DNA from: an uncultured Oscillospiraceae bacterium
Lineage (GTDB): Bacteria; Bacillota; Clostridia; Oscillospirales; Oscillospiraceae
Direction of reading: 5' to 3'
DNA: 52,814 nucleotides
Assembly: GCA_944387845.1 (NCBI GenBank)
Contig: CALXGH010000017.1
Location: 1 to 52,814, forward strand
The translations under genes and the position numbers were made by a program. The notes below the pieces were generated by a model. It did no database searches. It was given only the letters and a program-made list of their open reading frames with translations, and was not told the origin of the DNA. Within the stretch, counting starts at the first letter, position 1. Each line of letters begins with the position of its first letter. Positions 43,228-51,922 of this stretch are shown one piece after another.

Positions 43228-45474
43228 CTATTCCGCCTTTACCTTTTTTGGCCTGCCACGTTTTTTCGGAGCTGGAGTTTCTACATCCGCAGACGCTGTA
43301 TTTTCCTCTACAGCAGCCTCGTTTTTAGCCGCTTCCGTCGTTTTCGTCTCATCGGCAGTCTTTTTCTTATATCCGCCCCGCTTATCCTCAGGAGTGAAAT
43401 TAGGACACTGCTCGTTTATGCAGAACGGCTTTTTAAAACCTCTGCCGGATTTTTTGAACATGGTCTGCCCGCACTCTGGGCATACCTCTTTTGTAGGCAC
43501 ATCCCATGTCATAAATCCGCAGGCCGCGCCTTTTTCGCAGGCGTAATAGGTATATCCTTTCTTGCTCTTTCTCTTCAAAATCCTGCCGCCGCATTTTGGG
43601 CACTGACCCGGCATTTCCTCAACAAGAGGTTTTGTGAAAGTACATTCCGGGTAGCCTGGGCAGGCAAGGAATCGACCAAATCTACCGCTTTTTATTACCA
43701 TCTTTCTGCCGCAGACCTCGCAGATTTCCTCGGTCTCCTCAGCAGGTATTTTTATTCTCTCGTTGTCAAGAGCCTTCTCGGCGTCCTCAAGAGAGTGTTC
43801 AAATGGCCCATAAAATTCAGACAGCACACTCTTCCACTGCTTTTCGCCCTTCTCTACGCTATCGAGCTCCTGCTCCATTCTGGCGGTGAATTTCAGATCC
43901 ACAATGTCTGAGAATCTGTCCTCCATGAGCTTTGTAACCACTTCTCCCAGTGGTGTAGGCCGCAGATACTTGCCCTCTTTAACCACATATTCTCTGTCAA
44001 GTATCGTAGATACCGTCGGGGCGTAGGTACTCGGGCGGCCGATACCTGTCTCTTCCATCTCACGTATGAGTGTAGCTTCGCTATATCGTGCCGGTGGCTG
44101 GGTAAACTTCTGCTCCTTTGTAAGCTTTTTGAGTTTTACCTCTTCCCCCTCATGGAGATCCGGAAGCGGTGTGGATGGCTCATCAGTCTCTTCGTCCTTA
44201 CTCTCCTCATATATGGCTGTAAAGCCAGGGAATTTCATAACGGCGCAGTTGGCTTTGAATATATATCCTGCCGATTCCGCACTTATGGCCACACTGTCAT
44301 ATACTGCGCTTGCCATCTGGCTTGCGATAAATCTTGACCAGATGAGTCGGTAGAGCCTGTACTGGTCATTTGTAAGACTGCTCTTTATTGACTCCGGCGT
44401 CATGTCCACATTTGACGGACGTATCGCCTCATGGGCATCCTGAGCGGAGTTCTTAGATTTGAAAACCCTTGTCTTTGGCGGGTAGTAATCTTTGCCGTAT
44501 TTTCCAACTATAAAGTCCTTTGCAGCAGCCAGTGCCTCGTCAGATATTCTCAGGGAGTCAGTTCTCATATACGTGATAAGACCCACAGAGCCCAGATTTT
44601 CTATCTCCACGCCCTCATAGAGCTGCTGAGCTATGCTCATTGTCCTTCGGGGCGTCATACCCAGTTTCCTGGATGCCTCCTGCTGAAGGGTGGACGTTAT
44701 AAACGGTGGAGCTGGAGAACGGTTTTTATCGGCGCGCTTTACATTTTTAATTATAAACGGCGCCGCCGTTACAGCCTCTTCCACTTCTCTTACGGCGTCA
44801 GCGCTGCCAAGCTCCATTTTTTTGCCGTCTTTACCATAAAAGGCAGCGTCAAAAGCGCCTTCTTTTTCAATTCGCTCCAGATGGGCAACCATTGTCCAGT
44901 ATTCTTTGGGGACAAAGGCTCTAATCTCGTTTTCCCTATCTACAACAATCCTTGTAGCGGCAGACTGTACTCTGCCGGCAGACAGGCCTCTTTTTATCTT
45001 GCGCCACAAAAACGGGCTGAGCTTATAACCTACAATTCTGTCAAGGATTCTTCTTGCCTGCTGGGCATTTACAAGATTGTAGTCAATATCTCGAGGATTA
45101 GCTATACTGTCCTTTACAACTTTTTTCGTTATCTCATTAAATGTTACTCTGTAAACATTCTCGTCCCCAAGCTCAAGAAGCTCTTTTAGATGCCAGGATA
45201 TAGCTTCTCCTTCTCGGTCCGGGTCCGTCGCAAGATATATGTTCTCGCTGTTTTTAGCAGCCGTCTTTAACTCTTTTATAGTTTCCTCTCTGCCCTTAAC
45301 AGGGATATACTGAGGCTCAAATCCGTTTTCAAGATCCACGCCCATTTTGCTTTTGGGAAGATCTCTCAAATGTCCCATCGACGCCATAACCTTATAGTCA
45401 CTGCCCAGATATTTTCCTATGGTCTTGGATTTTGCGGGCGATTCAACTATTACCAGGTTTTTAGTCTTTGCCAT
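43228..45474 (-). CDS. topA: DNA topoisomerase I
   Basis: 748 residues. The Toprim domain starts at VIVESPAKSKTIGKYLG with the metal site DPDREGE (84-90); the catalytic tyrosine is Tyr302 in GLITYMRTDSLR. Three C-terminal zinc ribbons follow (CEVC...CPGYPEC, CPKC...CEKGAAC, CPEC...CINEQC) and a Lys-rich tail ending in an AT-hook-like KKRGRPKK. It relaxes negative supercoils. It begins 10 bases after the dprA stop, the conserved dprA-topA order. Confidence 0.97.
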   Translation of the reverse strand: MAKTKNLVIVESPAKSKTIGKYLGSDYKVMASMGHLRDLPKSKMGVDLENGFEPQYIPVKGREETIKELKTAAKNSENIYLATDPDREGEAISWHLKELLELGDENVYRVTFNEITKKVVKDSIANPRDIDYNLVNAQQARRILDRIVGYKLSPFLWRKIKRGLSAGRVQSAATRIVVDRENEIRAFVPKEYWTMVAHLERIEKEGAFDAAFYGKDGKKMELGSADAVREVEEAVTAAPFIIKNVKRADKNRSPAPPFITSTLQQEASRKLGMTPRRTMSIAQQLYEGVEIENLGSVGLITYMRTDSLRISDEALAAAKDFIVGKYGKDYYPPKTRVFKSKNSAQDAHEAIRPSNVDMTPESIKSSLTNDQYRLYRLIWSRFIASQMASAVYDSVAISAESAGYIFKANCAVMKFPGFTAIYEESKDEETDEPSTPLPDLHEGEEVKLKKLTKEQKFTQPPARYSEATLIREMEETGIGRPSTYAPTVSTILDREYVVKEGKYLRPTPLGEVVTKLMEDRFSDIVDLKFTARMEQELDSVEKGEKQWKSVLSEFYGPFEHSLEDAEKALDNERIKIPAEETEEICEVCGRKMVIKSGRFGRFLACPGYPECTFTKPLVEEMPGQCPKCGGRILKRKSKKGYTYYACEKGAACGFMTWDVPTKEVCPECGQTMFKKSGRGFKKPFCINEQCPNFTPEDKRGGYKKKTADETKTTEAAKNEAAVEENTASADVETPAPKKRGRPKKVKAE

Positions 45475-45484
45475 TTACTGTTCC

Positions 45485-46717
45485 TCACTTCACTTGCACT
45501 TTTGTAGAAAACCGTTTTCCCGGTTTCTGTTCTACATAGCCTTTGATCTCAAGCATTGTCAAAGACGCCAAAACAGCCGCAGCGGGAAGCCCGGCTTTTT
45601 CCACAATCTCATCAGCCTGATTTTCGCCATTTATGGCCGAAAGCACCTTAAATTCTTCGTCAGTCATATCCTCAGGCTTTGTCAATAACTCAATATAAGC
45701 TACCTCTTGTCTGTTGTCAATCTGTTTTTTTGCTGTTTTTTGGCCGTTTTTGTCTTCAGTAAGCTGATTTTTAGCGGGCTTTTTATGTACTTTTCCCACC
45801 CGCTCATCTTCGTCAGCATATGATACCGGTCTTATCTTATCCGGATAAAGATGTATATACTCATCTATTATATCCATTCCGCAGGTTACTGCTATCGCGC
45901 CTTCTTTCAAAAGTGCGTTTGATCCAGCACAGGAGGGAGAATCCACATTTCCTGGAAGAGCGAAAACATCTCTGCCCTGTTCAAGGGCTCTTGCCGCAGT
46001 TATAAGTGCGCCACTTTTCGCAGGCGCTTCAATTATGACCGCGCCGAGGGAAATGCCGCTCATTATTCTATTTCTCACAGGAAAATTCTTCCCTACCGGC
46101 ATTGTTCCGGGTGGATACTCGCTGATTAAACAGCCGTTAGCACATACTTCTTTATACAGATCTTTGTTTTCAGCGGGATATACTACATCGAGGCCGCAGC
46201 CTAAAACGCCGATAACTTTACCGCCCGCACGAAGCGCACCTCTGGCTGCTGCGGAATCAATACCTTTCGCAAGACCAGTCGTAACAACTCCGCCGCCTTT
46301 GGCAATTTCATAACCTATCCGCTCAGCACTCTTTACGCCATAAGAAGTGGCTCTTCTTGTTCCTACCACCGCCACAACTACCTCTTCATCAATTACTGGC
46401 AAACATCCTTTGATATACAGAACTATTGGCGGATCGAATATATTTTTAAGTCTTTCAGAATATTCAGCGTCATTTAAAGTGAGTATCCGAAACCCGTTTT
46501 CTCTGCACTCATTTATTATTCCGTATGCTCTGCCAAGACTTTTGTCCTTTATCGCGGCCTTCTCACCGGTGGTAAGACCGGTTAACCTGTTTATCTCATC
46601 GTCTCTTGCAAAGAACGCCTTATCAGGCCCGCCGAACTTTTCAATTATATTGTTTCTGTTTCTCGCACCTATCCCGTTAAGAGACGCAAGCCATACCCAA
46701 TATTTAAGCGCTGCCAT
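45485..46717 (-). CDS. dprA: DNA processing protein DprA (Smf)
   Basis: 410 residues from ATG 46717 (MAALKYWVWLASLNGIG); a frame extending 41 residues upstream would run back into the methylase gene and has no ribosome site, whereas GGGGA lies 8 bases before this ATG. An N-terminal helix-hairpin-helix region (~1-70) precedes the Rossmann-like SLOG domain with VAVVGTRRATSYG, TTGLAKGIDSAAARGAL and MSGISLGAVIIEAPAKSGALITA; a C-terminal winged helix (~345-405) closes it. DprA loads RecA on incoming single-stranded DNA in transformation. No other competence machinery is in the window apart from cinA. Confidence 0.94.
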   Translation of the reverse strand: MAALKYWVWLASLNGIGARNRNNIIEKFGGPDKAFFARDDEINRLTGLTTGEKAAIKDKSLGRAYGIINECRENGFRILTLNDAEYSERLKNIFDPPIVLYIKGCLPVIDEEVVVAVVGTRRATSYGVKSAERIGYEIAKGGGVVTTGLAKGIDSAAARGALRAGGKVIGVLGCGLDVVYPAENKDLYKEVCANGCLISEYPPGTMPVGKNFPVRNRIMSGISLGAVIIEAPAKSGALITAARALEQGRDVFALPGNVDSPSCAGSNALLKEGAIAVTCGMDIIDEYIHLYPDKIRPVSYADEDERVGKVHKKPAKNQLTEDKNGQKTAKKQIDNRQEVAYIELLTKPEDMTDEEFKVLSAINGENQADEIVEKAGLPAAAVLASLTMLEIKGYVEQKPGKRFSTKVQVK

Positions 46718-46734
46718 ATCTTTTCCCCACTTTT

Positions 46735-47481
46735 CTATCTCTGGTGTCTTCTCATTTCCCACATTATTATGGCCGCTGCCGCTGATGCGTTCAGCGACTC
46801 GCATTTTGGGTCCATAGGTATTACTATTTTCCCTGTACACATATCAAAAAGCCTTTTTGTTATACCATTGCCCTCATTACCAATGGCAAAAACACAGTTT
46901 GACAGATCAGCTTCATCTATTTCTATACAATCATCTGTCATTGCCGCGGCGAAAATATCTATTCCCCTGTCCCTTATGGTCTGGACATCTTCATAATCTA
47001 TCTGGCATATTTTCTGCCTGAACACTGCTCCCATGGCAGCCCTCATGGTTTTCGAATTATATATATCTGCACAGTCCCCCAGGAGCATTACCTCCCGTAG
47101 GCCAAGGGCGTTTGCCGTTCTTATCATGGTACCCACGTTTCCCGGGTCTTGTATATTTTCCAGTATAACGCTGCCGCTCTCAAGGCTTTTCTCTCTGACA
47201 GGCATATTACAAGAAAAAATAACGCTCTGAGCTGTTTTCAGCGGCGACATATGCTCAATAAGCTCCCTGCTGACCCGATAGCACTCAAGACCTGACAGGT
47301 CTGTTTCAATATCCTCGCATAAAAACACCCAACCTATCTGAGCTCCGTTTGATATTGCCTCCTTAAGGAGCTTTTCTCCGTCGCACACGAATTGACGGCA
47401 CTGGTATCTATACTTTCTATCTCTCCAGAGCTTTTTTATATGCATGACTTTTTCATTTTTTCTGCTTGTTATATTTTCCAT
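46735..47481 (-). CDS. TrmH/SpoU-family RNA 2'-O-methyltransferase
   Basis: 248 residues. The N-terminal substrate-binding domain (~1-90) is followed by the SPOUT knot with its three motifs: NIQDPGNVGTMIRTANA, FAIGNEGNGI and IPMDPKCESLNASAAAAI. Proteins like this methylate a ribose in 23S rRNA or tRNA; the exact target cannot be assigned from sequence. It is the first gene of the long minus-strand block, 17 bases before dprA, with a good promoter about 75 bases upstream. Confidence 0.92.
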   Translation of the reverse strand: MENITSRKNEKVMHIKKLWRDRKYRYQCRQFVCDGEKLLKEAISNGAQIGWVFLCEDIETDLSGLECYRVSRELIEHMSPLKTAQSVIFSCNMPVREKSLESGSVILENIQDPGNVGTMIRTANALGLREVMLLGDCADIYNSKTMRAAMGAVFRQKICQIDYEDVQTIRDRGIDIFAAAMTDDCIEIDEADLSNCVFAIGNEGNGITKRLFDMCTGKIVIPMDPKCESLNASAAAAIIMWEMRRHQR

Positions 47482-47561
47482 ATCAGCACGTCCAACGATT
47501 TCATTTTATCTCAAACTTAAAATACACATATAAATATAGTAAGCCTGTATAAATTTTCTAT

Positions 47562-47590
47562 ATTATAAAAGCTAATTATTTCAAAAACAA
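47562..47590 (-). promoter_or_regulatory. Promoter of the long housekeeping operon
   Basis: Minus strand TTGTTT (47585-47590), 17 bases, TATAAT (47562-47567), 80 bases before the methylase start. It is the only clear promoter at the head of the block that runs to leuS. Bases 47591-47666 show no other feature. Confidence 0.65.
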
Positions 47591-47666
47591 GTCTTATAGT
47601 TTTAACAATATGCAAACTTACGTTTTTACGAAGACTTTTGGCATGACTCATATGCAGTAAATCACG

Positions 47667-47707
47667 AAAAAATCATGCAGCCATCCGGCCAAAAGGCCGG
47701 ATGGCTG
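47667..47707 (-). terminator. Terminator of the transaldolase gene
   Basis: A 13-bp perfect stem (47678-47690 with 47695-47707), loop AAAA, followed on the minus strand by CATGATTTTTT. It starts 13 bases past the stop. Confidence 0.85.
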
Positions 47708-47720
47708 TATACTCTATAAA

Positions 47721-48374
47721 TCAGTCTCCAAACACCGCTCTGTAATCTTCCTGGAATTTTATTATTCCGGCGTCAGTCAGAGGATGTTTTATCATCTGCA
47801 TAATAACATCATATGGTACAGTGGCGATGTCCGCCCCGGCAAGGGCGCACTCTGTAACGTGCATAGGATTTCTTATGCTTGCCGCAATTATCTCTGTTTC
47901 TATACCGCCAATACGGAAAATATCCATAATATCCCTAATAAGATCCACGCCTCTTGTGCTTATATCATCCAGTCTGCCCAGAAATGGCGACACATACGCA
48001 GCACCGGCCCTTGCCGCAAGCAGAGCCTGGTTTGCGCTGAAAATAAGCGTCATGTTTGTTTTTATGCCCTCCGCAGCCAGCATTTTGCAGGCTTTGAGTC
48101 CTTCCGCTGTCATCGGTATCTTAACAACCATATTGGGGTGTATGGCCGCTATCTCACGACTCTCGGCTATTATGCCCGCCGCGTCCAGTGTCGTGGCCTT
48201 CACCTCTCCGCTTATAGGCCCGTCAACAATCTCGGCTATTTCTTTTATTACCTCTTTAAAATCCCGGCCTTCTTTGGCAATAAGGGAGGGATTTGTGGTA
48301 ACACCGCAGATGACGCCCATATCGTTTATCTCTTTGATATATTCTATGTTCGCAGTATCCAAGAAAAATTTCAT
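47721..48374 (-). CDS. fsa: Transaldolase-like fructose-6-phosphate aldolase (MipB/TalC)
   Basis: 217 residues, the short TalC/Fsa subfamily. The barrel begins [13 protein letters not shown]; the Schiff-base lysine lies in [13 protein letters not shown], and [34 protein letters not shown] is family-specific (partly quoted). Some members are true transaldolases of the pentose phosphate pathway, others fructose-6-phosphate aldolases; the sequence alone does not decide. Monocistronic with its own promoter and terminator, AAAGGAG before the ATG. Confidence 0.92.
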   Translation of the reverse strand: MKFFLDTANIEYIKEINDMGVICGVTTNPSLIAKEGRDFKEVIKEIAEIVDGPISGEVKATTLDAAGIIAESREIAAIHPNMVVKIPMTAEGLKACKMLAAEGIKTNMTLIFSANQALLAARAGAAYVSPFLGRLDDISTRGVDLIRDIMDIFRIGGIETEIIAASIRNPMHVTECALAGADIATVPYDVIMQMIKHPLTDAGIIKFQEDYRAVFGD

Positions 48375-48418
48375 ATTTATTCTCCTTTCATACTAAAATC
48401 ATCTGTATCCTTAATTTT

Positions 48419-48447
48419 ATGATATTACTTTAATGGCCCTATGTCAA
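48419..48447 (-). promoter_or_regulatory. Promoter of the transaldolase gene
   Basis: Minus strand TTGACA (48442-48447), 17 bases, TATCAT (48419-48424): perfect -35, one mismatch in -10, 45 bases before the start codon. Bases 48448-48561 show nothing else. Confidence 0.75.
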
Positions 48448-48561
48448 AGACTTTATTCCACCTTCACCCTCTGTTTTGGATTTGTTCTGTAACAATATAT
48501 ACGCTAAATCGTCGTAATTATAACAGCCTAAAGGCGGGCTTGCTTTTATTCAGTAAAATGC

Positions 48562-48599
48562 AAGATTGCCCCGCCCGGGAACCCGGGCGGGGCAATCTT
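48562..48599 (-). terminator. Terminator of the M20 amidohydrolase gene
   Basis: An 18-bp perfect, very GC-rich stem (48562-48579 with 48582-48599), with only AA between the arms. The following T content on the minus strand (TTGCATTTTA) is modest, but stem strength and position, 27 bases past the stop, support termination. Confidence 0.75.
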
Positions 48600-48625
48600 A
48601 ATTTATCAGAAACTCAAAAACCTGA

Positions 48626-49978
48626 TTATTTACCTACTATCGGCAGAGGGGTTGGCTCTACAACCTCTACTGTCTGCATGCTGTCCATGAACTTTATGTA
48701 CTCGTCCTTTGTCATAGGAGCTTTGTAGTCAGCAATGTTCTCTTTTGCTGCAGCAGCGCCGTTTTTCATAAGGCGGTAAGCTGTAAGAGCGAATATCTTA
48801 GCTGTTATAACATAAGCAAGGTAAGGATCGGAGATCATAAGGTCAGGACCGTGGATAGTACCAGATACACCGCCTGTTGTGAAGTGAACAAGTGGCATGA
48901 GGGAGGCAATGTCGCCGAAGTCGTCAGAACCTGTGGAGTGGCCGGAGAATACATCGCCCTGGTTTGTGTACTTGCCTTCAGCGATAATATCGTCAAGAAC
49001 ACTCTGGATGACCTCAGTATGAGGATTGAGAACGTTAGACATATAGCCTGCCATTGTCTCGATCTTAACGCCGCAGCCTGTTGCCATAGCGGCAGCCTTA
49101 AGGGAACGGTCAACCTTCATGGAAGCATCTTTGTAAGCTTCAGGTGTCTTTGCACGTACAGAGTACTGCATTGTAACTTCGTCAGCGATGATATTAACAG
49201 CCTCGCCGCCCTTAGAGATGAAGCCGTGAACACGTACTGTATCCTCGTCACGGAAGCTCTCCTGCTGAAGGGCAATATTTACCATAGCGGCAGTAGCAGC
49301 GTTAAGAGCGTCAACGCCTTCGTGAGGATAGCCTGCTGCGTGAGCTGCGCGGCCTGTGAATGTAACAGTCTTGTTTACAAAGCCGTTTGATGTATTATTA
49401 TAAACGCCGAAGTCAGGGCCTACTGCTGTGTGGTGGCCAAGAGCGATATCAACATCGTCAAGAGCGCCAATACGGATAAGTTCACACTTACCGCCGCCAT
49501 AACCAAGTTTGCCTTCCTTCATAAGCTGGTTCTTATATTCAATATCTACAAACTCTTCAGCTGGAACAGCCATAAAGCAAATATTACCACCCATAGCAGC
49601 TTTTACTTCAGGATCTGTAAGAGCCATTGCAGCGCCTACTACACCTGTGAGCTGTGCGTGATGTCCGCAGCTGTGAGCGCAACCATTGTATGCATTAGGA
49701 TGGTTTGGAATTGGAAGAGCGTCCATTTCACCGATAACAGCAAGTGTCGGACCCTCTGTGGTACCCTTTTCGTTGAGATAGCTCTTTACGCCTGTGATGG
49801 CAAGGCCAGTTTCACAATCCAGACCGAGCTTTTTCATTTTCTCTACAAACTTTCCACTTGTGCGTACTTCTTTGTAGCCCAGCTCAGCATGGCAGAAAAT
49901 ATCTGTGCCGAAGTCAATAATCTCATCCTTCTTGGAATCAATGATGTCGCAAATTTTCTGTTCTATATGATCCAACAT
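48626..49978 (-). CDS. M20 family amidohydrolase (AbgB-like)
   Basis: 450 residues. Metal ligands of the M20D group: GEMDALP, NGCAHSCGHHAQ and the glutamate pair in AVPAEEFVDIEY; GRAAHAAGYPHEGVDAL marks the lid/dimerisation domain. It resembles p-aminobenzoyl-glutamate hydrolase subunit B and related amidohydrolases that cleave N-acyl amino acids. No AbgA or AbgT gene is adjacent. Codon choice is of the highly expressed type, like pstS and rpsO, so it may be an abundant catabolic enzyme. GGAGAAGAG precedes the ATG. Confidence 0.88.
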   Translation of the reverse strand: MLDHIEQKICDIIDSKKDEIIDFGTDIFCHAELGYKEVRTSGKFVEKMKKLGLDCETGLAITGVKSYLNEKGTTEGPTLAVIGEMDALPIPNHPNAYNGCAHSCGHHAQLTGVVGAAMALTDPEVKAAMGGNICFMAVPAEEFVDIEYKNQLMKEGKLGYGGGKCELIRIGALDDVDIALGHHTAVGPDFGVYNNTSNGFVNKTVTFTGRAAHAAGYPHEGVDALNAATAAMVNIALQQESFRDEDTVRVHGFISKGGEAVNIIADEVTMQYSVRAKTPEAYKDASMKVDRSLKAAAMATGCGVKIETMAGYMSNVLNPHTEVIQSVLDDIIAEGKYTNQGDVFSGHSTGSDDFGDIASLMPLVHFTTGGVSGTIHGPDLMISDPYLAYVITAKIFALTAYRLMKNGAAAAKENIADYKAPMTKDEYIKFMDSMQTVEVVEPTPLPIVGK

Positions 49979-50037
49979 TTCTCTCTTCTCCTTTTTCTGA
50001 TTGTTCAGCTTCCTAAAGAAGCAAAGTCGTTATCTGA

Positions 50038-50066
50038 ATTATACGCCGTATATGTAAATTCGTCCA
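50038..50066 (-). promoter_or_regulatory. Probable promoter of the M20 amidohydrolase gene
   Basis: Minus strand TGGACG (50061-50066), 17 bases, TATAAT (50038-50043), 60 bases before the start codon. The -10 is perfect and the -35 matches four of six positions. Confidence 0.5.
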
Positions 50067-50103
50067 GTAAAATTTGACTTTTATTTAAAAAAATCACAAA
50101 ACG

Positions 50104-50131
50104 AAAAAGCCGTGCTGATGCACGGCTTTTT
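50104..50131 (-). terminator. Terminator of manA
   Basis: A 12-bp stem (50104-50115 with 50120-50131), loop TGAT, T run on the minus strand. It lies 27 bases past the manA stop. Confidence 0.87.
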
Positions 50132-50157
50132 ATATATTATCATTATTAAAACTTTTC

Positions 50158-51114
50158 TCAGACCATACTGCAAAGGATTTCACCTTTGCCTGAAATTTTC
50201 ACCTGCATTCCCGCAGGTATAAACACACTGCCGCCTTTGCCGGCTTCAATAGTTTTTCCGTCATATTCTACGTTAGCTTTACCCTCAAGAACCACAATAG
50301 AAACAAAGCTCTCTTCTCTGCAAAGACTCATCTGGCCGTCAAGATCTATTAAACTTGTGGTGAACAGATCGCATTTTGCAAGCTCTCTTATGCTGCCATA
50401 TTCCGTTTTCTCAGTTTTTCCAATATTGCCGTATGGCCTGTCGGGTTTCTGCCTTTTCGTAACATCCAGTGCCTTTTCAATGTGGAGCTGACGGGGCTTT
50501 CCATCGGCACCAAGCCGCCCATAGTCAGATACTCTGTATGTGGTATTTGAACTCTGCTGCACCTCGGCAATAAGTATTCCGGCGCCAATAGCGTGTAGAG
50601 TACCGGCGGCAATAAAGAACACATCTCCCTTGTGAACTGGCACATAATTGCATATTTCAGACAGAGTGTTATCCTTTATCCTACGCTCAAATTCCTCTTT
50701 TGATACATCACGGTTAAACCCGTAAATAAGTTCCGCGCCCTCGTCGCAGTCCACAACATACCACATCTCTGTTTTGCCGAACTCGCCTTCGTTTTTAAGT
50801 GCATATTCATCGTCCGGGTGTACCTGCACAGAGAGTTTATCTTTGGCGTCAATGAGTTTTATGAGCAGCGGAAAATATGGAAACGCAGCAGCTTTAGGCC
50901 CAATGGCCTCATCTCCCCATATTCCCAGCACCTCCGGCAATGTTTTTCCTGCAAACTCACCGTTTAAAACTGTGTCCGCGCCGTCTTTATGGCATGAGAG
51001 CACCCATGCCTCAGCGGCAATATCATTATCTGTTTCAAAGTTATAGTCTGTTTTAAGTCTTGTTCCGCCCCATATATAGTCTGTTATGTGGGGTTTTAAA
51101 AGCAGCGGATACAT
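50158..51114 (-). CDS. manA: Mannose-6-phosphate isomerase (class I)
   Basis: 318 residues from ATG 51114 (MYPLLLKPHITDYIWGGTRL), the usual length in Firmicutes; GGGGA precedes it. A longer frame from 51222 is rejected because it would run through the promoter and through the terminator of the upstream GNAT gene. Zinc ligands: Gln/His in LSVQVHPDDEYA, Glu in KTEMWYVVD and His in AGTLHAIGAGILIAEVQQSS (whose continuation TYRVSDYGR is conserved). It interconverts mannose-6-P and fructose-6-P. Monocistronic. Confidence 0.93.
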   Translation of the reverse strand: MYPLLLKPHITDYIWGGTRLKTDYNFETDNDIAAEAWVLSCHKDGADTVLNGEFAGKTLPEVLGIWGDEAIGPKAAAFPYFPLLIKLIDAKDKLSVQVHPDDEYALKNEGEFGKTEMWYVVDCDEGAELIYGFNRDVSKEEFERRIKDNTLSEICNYVPVHKGDVFFIAAGTLHAIGAGILIAEVQQSSNTTYRVSDYGRLGADGKPRQLHIEKALDVTKRQKPDRPYGNIGKTEKTEYGSIRELAKCDLFTTSLIDLDGQMSLCREESFVSIVVLEGKANVEYDGKTIEAGKGGSVFIPAGMQVKISGKGEILCSMV

Positions 51115-51142
51115 ATTTCCATCCCCTTTCATATTTGCTTTG

Positions 51143-51151
51143 ATTATAACA
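51143..51151 (-). promoter_or_regulatory. Extended -10 element of the manA promoter
   Basis: Minus strand TGTTATAAT, a perfect extended -10, 29 bases before the manA start. No recognisable -35, as expected for this promoter type. Confidence 0.5.
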
Positions 51152-51191
51152 CAACGGAAAAATTTTATCCTTTTAATATTTATTTTTTCCA

Positions 51192-51230
51192 AAAAAGCCC
51201 GCAAAAGCTCTCCTCTTTGCATGGCTTTTT
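51192..51230 (-). terminator. Terminator of the GNAT gene
   Basis: AAAAAGCC (51192-51199) pairs with GGCTTTTT (51223-51230), and GCAAA with TTTGC inside. A T run follows on the minus strand. It is 116 bases past the GNAT stop; 51231-51346 in between holds only a short CTGCCGGCAG palindrome and nothing else that I can name. Confidence 0.6.
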
Positions 51231-51346
51231 AAATGCTTTCTATCTGCCGGCAGCAAGCTCCGTCTGTTTCGATATTTCGACAGGTCCGCCTTGGATTCGG
51301 CCTGATTTTTAAATTCCCAGCCCCGCTTTTGTGCCTCACGACAGTT

Positions 51347-51787
51347 TTATAGGTCCTTTTTTAAATACACCATATCTGTCAGGAGCACTCCGCCGTCATA
51401 TATCGGCCGGCTGTAATTGTCGGTGAAAAAATTTTTTATTCTATGTGATGGCACAAACCCGCACTTTTTATAAAAAGGCACAGTTGACGGGCTATCTCCC
51501 GTTCCCACCTGAAGTTGCCGGTATTTGCCCCTGTATTTATCCTCAATGAATTCAATCACCGCCCTGCCATAACCCCGGCCCTGGAACTGGGGATCCGATG
51601 CAATGTTTTTGATTTCAAGGATGCCGTTCTCCTCCAGCACTACACACTGGGCCTTAACTCCGTCGTCTTCAAGGACATACATTGTCCCTTTATCAAGATA
51701 ACGGTCGATCATATCCTCCTGCTCGTCTGCCAGAAGCAGAAGATCCAGATATTTCTTTTTGTTTTCTTTTATCTCTCTTATAACCAT
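51347..51787 (-). CDS. GNAT family N-acetyltransferase
   Basis: 146 residues. The acetyl-CoA loop is DPQFQGRGYGRAVIEFIE (residues ~65-82, the Q/RxxGxG motif); LEIKNIASD is the preceding beta-strand 4, and PFYKKCGF the typical beta-strand 6 region. The substrate is unknown. The ribosome site is weak (TGGAAAT). It follows the metG fragment by 135 bases, separated by a terminator, so it probably has its own promoter, which I could not identify. Confidence 0.85.
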   Translation of the reverse strand: MVIREIKENKKKYLDLLLLADEQEDMIDRYLDKGTMYVLEDDGVKAQCVVLEENGILEIKNIASDPQFQGRGYGRAVIEFIEDKYRGKYRQLQVGTGDSPSTVPFYKKCGFVPSHRIKNFFTDNYSRPIYDGGVLLTDMVYLKKDL

Positions 51788-51808
51788 ATCGTCATTTCCA
51801 TTAATTTA

Positions 51809-51840
51809 AAACGGGCATTCTCCAGTGAGCCTGCCCGTTT
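51809..51840 (-). terminator. Terminator of the tRNA-binding-domain gene
   Basis: A 9-bp stem (51809-51817 with 51832-51840) and a 14-base loop, then TTAAATTAA on the minus strand. It lies 82 bases past the stop at 51923. The intervening bases 51841-51922 are featureless. Confidence 0.6.
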
Positions 51841-51922
51841 GTTCTGCTTATTTGATATAAACTTTGGCCAAAATTACCGCACACTGCCGGCAAACTTCCG
51901 TTTTGCGCCGAAACGGTATACC

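Noticed and set aside
44431..45189. Plus-strand frame of about 250 codons opposite topA
   Set aside because: Antisense to the conserved Toprim and active-site regions; no recognisable protein features.
47784..48422. Plus-strand frame opposite the transaldolase gene
   Set aside because: Overlaps a well-supported gene, its promoter and its start; the protein is not recognisable.
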